From positions 1-18,495 of the forward strand of contig CAKQJZ010000038.1 in assembly GCA_934247875.1 (NCBI GenBank): DNA of 18,495 bases. Direction: 5' to 3'. The DNA comes from an uncultured Spirochaetales bacterium (GTDB taxonomy: Bacteria; Spirochaetota; Spirochaetia; Sphaerochaetales; Sphaerochaetaceae). Made by a program: the position numbers and the translations under genes. Of the stretch, positions 1 through 5,659 are shown in pieces (the first letter of the stretch is position 1; each line of letters opens with the position of its first letter). The notes under the pieces were generated by a model. That model was not told the DNA's origin and did no database searches. It worked only from the letters and a program-made list of their open reading frames with translations.

Positions 1-1193
1 ATTCTTAAGATGAATTTTTCTTCTTTTGGAGTATAATTTGCAATATCATGAAAATTGATTAAGTTTACTCCATTTATCTCTCCTGTCTCTCCTGCATATA
101 TGAGATTTTTGCTTAATATCCTCATATCAGTTTTGGATTGAAAGCTTTTCATAACATCAAAGAAAGATGAAGTTGAAACTTCTGCGCTTTTTATCTCATA
201 TAATGACAATCCTTCATTTCTTTCAATGATAAAATCAATCTCTTCACCTCTGCTATTCCTGAAGAAATAAAACGGGAGATTCTCACCTCTCGAAGTCCTG
301 GATTTTACTGCTTCCATAATTGCAAGATTTTCAAATATATTACCTCTTAGAGGATCTCTAAGCATTTGATTGGGAGTTGCAATTCCTAATAGCGTAGCTA
401 GTAGTCCTGTATCGACAAAATATATCTTTGGCGTTTTGACAGCCCTTGATATTCTATTCTTTTGCCATGGCTGGAGGATATATATGATGTATGAAGCTTC
501 CAATATAGAAATCCAATGCTTGATTGTTGTGCTACTAACACCCACATCATTAGAAAGTCCCGAATAATCAACCAATTGACCAACTCTCCCTGCAAGAGCC
601 CTCAGAAAAACTTCAAATCTGTTTTTATCTTTTACTATACTTTCCGAGGCAACATCTCTTTCTACATAAGTGGATATATAGTTTGAACAGTAATCGTATG
701 GAGAAACTCCGTCATTATTAAATAGATATGGCATAAACCCAGAAATCAGCTGTGTATCTCTATCCAACACTATTCCTGTAGCTTTTAATTCCTTCATGGA
801 TAACGGATACATAGTCAATATCACAGTTCTTCCAGCAAGGGATTCCGAGACAGATGTTAAAAGCTTCACCTGGGAACTTCCTGAGAGAATATACATGCCT
901 TTCTTATCTGATAAATCTATTCGAGCTTTTACAGTACTTAAGATTGATGGAACTCTTTGTACTTCATCAATAATCACTGGCTCTGGATATCTTTTAAAGA
1001 ACTCATAAGAATCTACCTCTGCTAGATTACGTGCATTGTAATCATCTAAATCTACATAAGAATAATTGGGAAACAACTCCTTTAAAAGCGTTGTCTTCCC
1101 GCACTGGCGTGGACCTTGGATTGTTAGTGAAGGATATAATTTTAGGTTTTCCAGGATTGCCTTTTCTATATCTCGCTTAATAAATTCTTTCAT
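1..1193 (-). CDS. AAA_14/DUF4143 family ATPase, 3' end cut by the window
   Basis: An uninterrupted minus-strand frame starts at ATG (1191-1193) and runs off the left edge after 397 codons. The N-terminal ATPase shows a Walker A motif GPRQCGKTT at about residues 27-35 and a Walker B motif VIIDEVQRVP at about 73-82, followed by the family-typical YILSGS segment and MYPLSMKE. The C-terminal part contains EEIDFII and then LYEIKSAE, the spaced acidic residues and Lys of a PD-(D/E)xK-like fold that ends this family. Known members are about 380-430 residues, so only a few tens of residues are probably missing. Their function is poorly defined; many sit in accessory or defence islands, and some are suspected toxins or regulators. 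It is transcribed away from the BREX-side genes. The family call is firm; the role is unknown. Confidence 0.88.
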   Translation of the reverse strand, partial: MKEFIKRDIEKAILENLKLYPSLTIQGPRQCGKTTLLKELFPNYSYVDLDDYNARNLAEVDSYEFFKRYPEPVIIDEVQRVPSILSTVKARIDLSDKKGMYILSGSSQVKLLTSVSESLAGRTVILTMYPLSMKELKATGIVLDRDTQLISGFMPYLFNNDGVSPYDYCSNYISTYVERDVASESIVKDKNRFEVFLRALAGRVGQLVDYSGLSNDVGVSSTTIKHWISILEASYIIYILQPWQKNRISRAVKTPKIYFVDTGLLATLLGIATPNQMLRDPLRGNIFENLAIMEAVKSRTSRGENLPFYFFRNSRGEEIDFIIERNEGLSLYEIKSAEVSTSSFFDVMKSFQSKTDMRILSKNLIYAGETGEINGVNLINFHDIANYTPKEEKFILR

Positions 1194-1236
1194 AGTATGA
1201 GGATATTATTAATATAAACAATTTTCAAGTATAACT

Positions 1237-1254
1237 TTAGATTTGTTTATCTAA
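1237..1254. promoter_or_regulatory. Small inverted repeat upstream of the DUF4143 gene
   Basis: TTAGAT, six bases, ATCTAA forms a perfect 6-bp dyad 44 bp upstream of the ATG at 1193. It lies where a promoter or operator for that minus-strand gene would be. No convincing -35/-10 pair could be aligned to it, so a regulatory role is only a possibility, and in AT-rich DNA a dyad of this size can occur by chance. Confidence 0.22.
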
Positions 1255-1356
1255 TATGCAAGCACTTCCTCTTTAAAATTCTATGTTAACTTAGGGGCTA
1301 TCACTTTTCTTGTGGGATGAAATAAAAAGCAAATAAAATTATAGCTATTAATCCTA

Positions 1357-1530
1357 TTATTCTAGCTCTTTGATTATATGCCATGAACCAACTCTGTTGG
1401 AGCCAAGCCTCTCTAAATAACCATTTTCTTTCAACCATTCTACGTCTCTATAGATAGTTCTTACGGTAACAGATAATTCTGACTGCAGCTGTTCCACGGT
1501 TGTCCTAGAATCAGATTTAAGAATTTTCAT
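1357..1530 (-). CDS. Possible stand-alone winged-helix ORF (57 aa) within the remnant
   Basis: From an internal ATG at 1528-1530 the remnant is open for 57 codons to TAA. It encodes only the DeoR/HTH_11-like winged helix (TVEQLQSELSVTVRTIYRD, then LKENGYLERLG). Codon-by-codon comparison with 8169-8342 shows 52 of 57 residues identical and all five replacements conservative (I/L, S/T, V/A, V/I, I/V). Most of the roughly 18 base differences are synonymous. The ATG corresponds to an internal Met of the parent protein and has no obvious ribosome binding site. It may simply be untranslated debris whose divergence predates the truncation. Listed because a free DNA-binding domain related to the BREX-embedded protein could act as a competitor; expression is unproven. 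Confidence 0.25.
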   Translation of the reverse strand: MKILKSDSRTTVEQLQSELSVTVRTIYRDVEWLKENGYLERLGSNRVGSWHIIKELE

Positions 1531-1604
1531 AATCTGCTTTTTCTAATAATAAAAGAATCTACATACTCTGATACTGCCATTAGTTCCATTTAAATTGCCA
1601 GTAT

Positions 1605-1673
1605 TGCCATTTATACTGACATTATCCTGCCATTTATACTGACATTATCCTGCCATTTATACTGACATTGCCC
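1605..1673. repeat. Three tandem 23-bp repeats
   Basis: Three head-to-tail 23-bp units start at 1605, 1628 and 1651. Each carries TGCCATTTATACTGACAT; the third differs only in its last few bases. Because 23 is not a multiple of three, the array cannot be read as an in-frame coding repeat, unlike the 21-bp-periodic array in the intact gene at 8376-8566 from which it evidently derives. A further TTTACTGACAT copy follows at 1677-1687. Confidence 0.9.
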
Positions 1674-1804
1674 TGTTTTACTGACATCGACATATTTTAA
1701 ATTGCCATTTAAATTGCCAACTACATGTCTTCTGTCAGTTTATCCATTTGAGCAACAACCTTCTTGTTCCATACTTTGCCCTGATCTTGGCTTCATATCT
1801 AGCG

Positions 1805-1954
1805 TTATTGTAGTCCCTCTTTGAATTTTGCTTTGGCTTCTGGTGTTTTCAGCCTTTTTACCGTAGGAGATCCATTGTCGATAGCTTTCTCAAGGTTTTT
1901 AATACCCCAATCTGGGTTAACTGTAAAAGTCCTGCTGAATGATTCTATTGCCAT
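1805..1954 (-). CDS. Small hypothetical protein (49 aa), possibly truncated by a frameshift
   Basis: ATG at 1952-1954 is preceded by AGGAGG with 5 nt spacing, the best ribosome binding site on this flank. The product begins MAIESFSRTFTVNPDWG and ends KAKFKEGLQ before TAA. It is basic and has no membrane segment. In the next frame the DNA continues as YNNARYEAKIRAKYGTRR, which reads like natural protein and would join smoothly to KFKEGL after a one-base change, so the ORF may be a frameshifted 5' part of a slightly longer gene. That continuation then runs into the AlbA_2-gene remnant. The size and the short beta-strand-like N-terminus recall small antitoxins, but this is only an impression; the family is not recognised. 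Confidence 0.45.
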   Translation of the reverse strand: MAIESFSRTFTVNPDWGIKNLEKAIDNGSPTVKRLKTPEAKAKFKEGLQ

Positions 1955-2202
1955 GGCATCCTCCTACTTTCAATCTTTTACAGGCGCGATTTCTCCCATT
2001 CAATGATACCTACTACAAAAATCGACCCGTTATCTCAATTTCTGCCAACATGATATGCTCAATGCTTTCTAAGACCCAACAACATTATATTAGTGGAACT
2101 CTAAAAAGGATTGCAATGGCCATAACTTCATATTATTCTAAAAAAGATGGAATTATTATCATAAAAATATAGGAATAATAATTAATAAAGTATAGGAATT
2201 TA
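1955..2202. other. Intergenic region with probable decayed coding remnants
   Basis: No intact gene is seen. The minus strand shows short protein-like pieces in different frames, for example IEHIMLAEIEITGRFL before a TAG and SIFVVGIIEWEKSRL before a TAA, ending just upstream of the 49-codon ORF. This suggests a decayed gene that once preceded it. At the right end, TATAGGAAT is directly repeated (starts at 2169 and 2191). The second copy supplies the AGGAA ribosome binding site for the plus-strand gene at 2203. No convincing promoter was identified. Confidence 0.4.
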
Positions 2203-3480
2203 ATGAATAGAGAAAACTACAAGCCAAGAATTATAGACAATAAGATAAAGCGTTATCTAGGGATTTTCGGTGCTATATTAATCGAGGGGCCAAAATGGTG
2301 CGGAAAGACATGGTCAGGTGCATACCATAGCAAGAGTGCCCTATACCTTGCAGATCCATCTGGGAACTTTCAGAACAGAGAGCTTGCACAGCTTTCTCCG
2401 GCTCTTGTACTTGAGGGAGAGTATCCTAGACTCATAGATGAGTGGCAAGAGGTGCCGGGGCTATGGGACGGAGTAAGATTTAAGGTAGACGAAGCTGGCT
2501 CGAAGGGAATGTTTATATTGACAGAATCTGCTACCCCACCTAGAGAAGGATATCTTCATAGTGGAGCTGGAAGGATAGCTCGCCTTAAAATGAGACCAAT
2601 GTCTCTCTATGAATCTGGCGATTCATCTGGGAAGATATCCCTTTTCGATGTATGCCATGGAAAGTTGGAGAGTATGGTAACCGAAGAAGTTGATCTTCAA
2701 GTTCTCATAGACTTGATAATAAGAGGAGGATGGCCCCAAGCTATCGGCATGTCAGCTCTAGATGCTACAGCAATTACATCATCATATATCGAGCAGGTTC
2801 TCGCAAAAGACATAAGTTATCTAGATGGGCATAGACGAAACCCTGAGAAGATGAGACGACTGATGAAGTCACTGGCAAGAAATGAGAGCACTACAGTATC
2901 AAGTAGGAAAATCAGAGCAGATATGGGGGAATACGGTGGAGAAGAAATCGATGCGAAAACGATGGATGACTATCTGGATGTATTGGATAAGCTGTATCTA
3001 CTGGACAATCAACCTCCATTTGACATAAGTTTGCGCTCTTCAATAAGAGCAAAACAGGCGGTAAAGAGACATTTTGTAGATCCATCAATTTCAGTTTCTC
3101 TTCTTGGGGCTACTAGAAAGTCTCTTTTAAGGGATCTTGAAACGTTAGGCTTCCTCTTCGAGGCATTATGCGAAAGAGACCTTAGGATATATTGCGAGAG
3201 CTTCGATGCAAGACTGTTCCATTATCAAGATTATAAGAATAGGGAAATAGATGCTGTCATTGAACTCAATGACGGAAGATGGTGCGCCTTAGAGATAAAG
3301 CTCGGTGCACATCAGATAGATAGTGCAGCAAAGTCCTTGATTAAACTTCGTGATGAGATCAAAAAGCAGAATCCCGAGAAGGCCCCAGATGTATTATGTA
3401 TCATATGTGGACTGACTAGGGCGGCCTATCAGAGGGAAGATGGGGTATTTGTTGTGCCTATTACAGCGCTTAAGGCGTGA
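2203..3480 (+). CDS. Divergent AAA_14/DUF4143 family ATPase
   Basis: This 425-residue protein starts at ATG 2203 with AGGAA 4 nt upstream. The Walker A motif is GPKWCGKT (residues 29-36), Walker B is RLIDEWQEVP (76-85), and RMRP-like MRPMSLYESG follows (130-139). The C-terminal DUF4143 part has REID (347-350) and ALEIK (362-366), the pattern of a PD-(D/E)xK-like fold. Length is normal for the family and the gene looks intact. In the segment usually written LTGSATP, this protein has LTESATP (residues 106-112), Glu replacing a customary Gly next to the presumed sensor position. Sampled lines reach 43-53% G+C against about one third in the neighbouring BREX genes, and codons differ (AGG and CTC are frequent), suggesting separate acquisition. 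It converges on brxL with about 95 bp between stops. Biological role unknown. Confidence 0.9.
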   Translation: MNRENYKPRIIDNKIKRYLGIFGAILIEGPKWCGKTWSGAYHSKSALYLADPSGNFQNRELAQLSPALVLEGEYPRLIDEWQEVPGLWDGVRFKVDEAGSKGMFILTESATPPREGYLHSGAGRIARLKMRPMSLYESGDSSGKISLFDVCHGKLESMVTEEVDLQVLIDLIIRGGWPQAIGMSALDATAITSSYIEQVLAKDISYLDGHRRNPEKMRRLMKSLARNESTTVSSRKIRADMGEYGGEEIDAKTMDDYLDVLDKLYLLDNQPPFDISLRSSIRAKQAVKRHFVDPSISVSLLGATRKSLLRDLETLGFLFEALCERDLRIYCESFDARLFHYQDYKNREIDAVIELNDGRWCALEIKLGAHQIDSAAKSLIKLRDEIKKQNPEKAPDVLCIICGLTRAAYQREDGVFVVPITALKA

Positions 3481-3574
3481 ATAGAGTGGATTTCCTCTTG
3501 TGTGATTATCGTGGAAATTTCATTTACAGAATCGAAATAGCATCTATATATAAATACTCGTGCTACTAATAAGA
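3481..3574. other. Convergent intergenic gap; no strong terminator
   Basis: This lies between the stop of the plus-strand ATPase and the stop of brxL. ATTTCC and GGAAAT can pair across a 17-nt loop near 3490-3520, and TAGCA/TGCTA across 18 nt near 3538-3565. Neither is a GC-rich stem followed by a clear T-run. Transcription from both sides must end here or read through. Confidence 0.35.
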
Positions 3575-5647
3575 TCATTCTCTGACATATGTTATTTCAA
3601 ATGCCTTGCATTTCCTGATTTCTTGTACTCTTGATGCAAATGAGAGCATATCTGTATCAAATACCTGGAAGATATCCAATCCTCGTCCTAGAATGATTTT
3701 CCAGCCATTATCAAAAACCATATTCCTATCATGGATAGTATCAGTGCTATCGTATGAATACTTAAAATCAATGCCTATTAAAGCTGCACTATCCTTGATT
3801 CGAGAAAGGCGCATATCCTGGTCTTCGAAGTAATCTCTATCAGCTTTTGTAATAAGAGTTACAGTTACTTCATCTTCTGGCTTCTTATGACGATAAACGA
3901 CCTCTAAAAAATCCATCAGATTCCTTGTTTGATAAGCTTTGATAATATAAGGATCCTGAATTTCAATCTTAGTAGCACCTTCTAGATATTCTCCAAAGAG
4001 CTTTTCATAAGAAACACCACTTCGATCTTCTTCAAATCTCAAATTACCAGCTTTTGGTGATTGTTTTATGCTCCTAGAAACATCCTCGCTTGATTCATTA
4101 TTATCAGAGAGCAATTGTTTTTCAGTTTGCACATCCATGATAATTTCTACTTTGGAAGATGTTTCTGTTGCCTGCTTCTTATAGATCTCAGGATATTCTT
4201 TTTCTTCTCTTGCAAAGACAAGAATCTTTTCATTTGTAGCATTATCAAGATAGCTAAACTCTGTAGCATAGAAAGTAGCATCTATTCGTACAAGCTGATC
4301 CTTTACTCTCTTTCTCTGCTCTATAGCGAACTCCAGGATTTCATTTATCTCTTCTTTAGTAGCCTCACCATTTGGGTAAATGAGCTTCATTAAGCCAGAG
4401 AATGTCTTGTTAATACCATCCTTATCTCGTGTTGTGATATCAGAGGAAAGAGTGAAATACTCTTGATAGAGATTTGAATAGTCTCGATTGCGCATATAGC
4501 GAAGCATCTCAGCAAGATAATCAACAATAAAGCCATATCCATCTGAGAACATGTCAAATCGAATACTGTCAAATTCCCAACCTGGCACAAATGCATGAAT
4601 ACGATCTATAAAAGCTGAATCATGATAAGCACTTGGCAATTCCTCAAATAGATCCGAGTTCTTTAGCATATAAGGGACAGTATGCTTTGTGTTGCCAACA
4701 AAGACCATCGAAGCCTCTGCATGCATTGTCTCAATGCCTCGAGAGAAAGATTTGTTGGCCATGTAATTCTTCATTATATCAACAAGGGCTTTATCAACTT
4801 TCTTTGCCTGTCCCGCAAACTCATCAAATGCAACTACATCCCAGAATCCGACAAGTCCCAGCTGATTGCGATTGTTATTTACAAAAAGCTTCGCAACAGT
4901 TACTTCTCCCCCAGAAAGAAGCATCCCATAAGGAGACATTTCTGAATAGATATGGCTTTTTCCTGTTCCTTTTGGTCCTAACTCGATAAGGTTGTAGTTT
5001 CTTTCAACAAATGGAACAAGCCTTAATAGATGCAGCAATTTCAGACGTTTTGAAAACATCTCCGGATTAAATCCGATAGATTGCATCAATACATCAACCC
5101 ATTCATCTGATGTAAATTCCTTTCTACCAGACAAGAACATATCAAAGTCGAAATTCGAAAGCTGAATAGGTTTTAATCTTTCAATATGCCAAGGAGATGA
5201 ATCTTTAGAGTCTTCATCCAGACGATAGCTTACAGTCGCAATGCACCAGACTCCATTTACAAGAAGCTTCTGATGCTTCTTTATGGTATCTGAATCAACG
5301 AGAACTCTAGAAATCCCAAGGTTAGAGAATGATGCTTCATATGTATCCTTCTTCTCATTGAATGTTACAGAAATCATATCAATGACTTGCTTCTGTCCAT
5401 GCTCACTTATCTCGGCTCGTATCTTATTGGCCTCATTACGATGAACATAATGAGCTGCAAGAATTGCTTTTACATTCTCAATTCCTAACTTTACTGTCTC
5501 CTGATCGTCAGTTGCACAGTACTGTCCAAGAAGATATTCAAGAACATAGGAAGGAACAATTGCGTTTCCCTTCACTTCCTTTACCAAGTCTTTTCTAACA
5601 ACAAGGCCAGGAAAAGAATCATGTATTTTCTGGTCAAAACCTTTCAT
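3575..5647 (-). CDS. brxL: BrxL, AAA+ effector of BREX, with MIT_C-like C-terminus
   Basis: This is the last gene of the BREX operon. Numbering from the first of two adjacent ATGs (5650), the BrxL N-terminal domain spans about 1-210. The AAA+ core has Walker A GPKGTGKSH (225-233), Walker B VVAFDEFAG (272-280) and a sensor-like FVGNT (317-321). Studied BrxL proteins form DNA-binding AAA+ rings needed for defence, and long forms carry a Lon-like protease domain. Here no Lon Ser-Lys catalytic signature is visible. Instead, after a polar linker at about 500-535, residues 540-691 read YEKLFGEYLEG, IEIQDPYI, IHDRN, DNGW and GRGLDIF, strongly resembling the MIT_C domain of MITD1, a phospholipase-D-like fold without a classical HKD motif. 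The second ATG (5647) is chosen because GGAGG then sits 5 nt upstream; with 5650 the gap is only 2 nt. BrxL identity is firm; the MIT_C assignment is from motif memory. Confidence 0.93.
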   Translation of the reverse strand: MKGFDQKIHDSFPGLVVRKDLVKEVKGNAIVPSYVLEYLLGQYCATDDQETVKLGIENVKAILAAHYVHRNEANKIRAEISEHGQKQVIDMISVTFNEKKDTYEASFSNLGISRVLVDSDTIKKHQKLLVNGVWCIATVSYRLDEDSKDSSPWHIERLKPIQLSNFDFDMFLSGRKEFTSDEWVDVLMQSIGFNPEMFSKRLKLLHLLRLVPFVERNYNLIELGPKGTGKSHIYSEMSPYGMLLSGGEVTVAKLFVNNNRNQLGLVGFWDVVAFDEFAGQAKKVDKALVDIMKNYMANKSFSRGIETMHAEASMVFVGNTKHTVPYMLKNSDLFEELPSAYHDSAFIDRIHAFVPGWEFDSIRFDMFSDGYGFIVDYLAEMLRYMRNRDYSNLYQEYFTLSSDITTRDKDGINKTFSGLMKLIYPNGEATKEEINEILEFAIEQRKRVKDQLVRIDATFYATEFSYLDNATNEKILVFAREEKEYPEIYKKQATETSSKVEIIMDVQTEKQLLSDNNESSEDVSRSIKQSPKAGNLRFEEDRSGVSYEKLFGEYLEGATKIEIQDPYIIKAYQTRNLMDFLEVVYRHKKPEDEVTVTLITKADRDYFEDQDMRLSRIKDSAALIGIDFKYSYDSTDTIHDRNMVFDNGWKIILGRGLDIFQVFDTDMLSFASRVQEIRKCKAFEITYVRE

Positions 5648-5659
5648 CATATCCTCCCT

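Larger units (their letters stand above)
1357..1770 (-). pseudogene. Frameshifted 3' remnant of a second AlbA_2/ATPase/winged-helix gene
   Basis: This stretch is a diverged copy of the last part of the intact gene at 8169-9779. Reading the minus strand it begins with KKVVAQMDKLTED (intact gene: KKVIAQMDKLTEG). It then hits TAG, continues in another frame through a decayed version of the repeat linker (VGNLNGNLKYVDVSKTGQ), shifts again inside out-of-frame 23-bp repeats, and loses one A of an A-run at about 1536-1540 (five T on the plus strand, against six in the intact gene) just before KKQIMK. After that it is open to the TAA at 1357-1359, ending in the same HIIKELE as the intact gene's HVIKELE. 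The AlbA_2 and ATPase domains are absent. Homology stops abruptly near 1770, where an unrelated small ORF begins. The stops and frameshifts make this a clear pseudogene of the full-length protein. Confidence 0.85.

Noticed and set aside
1605..1687. CRISPR-like array
   Set aside because: The 23-bp units are directly tandem with no spacers and derive from a coding repeat.
1821..2172. Two overlapping plus-strand ORFs of 61 and 77 codons
   Set aside because: No ribosome binding site, no recognisable motif, and they overlap the minus-strand ORF that has a strong AGGAGG.
3481..3574. Bidirectional intrinsic terminator
   Set aside because: Only weak AT-rich pairings with long loops and no T-run; reported as a gap instead.
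4633..4989. 118-codon plus-strand ORF
   Set aside because: Antisense to the BrxL AAA+ core; composition is that of a reverse-complement shadow and no family is recognised.
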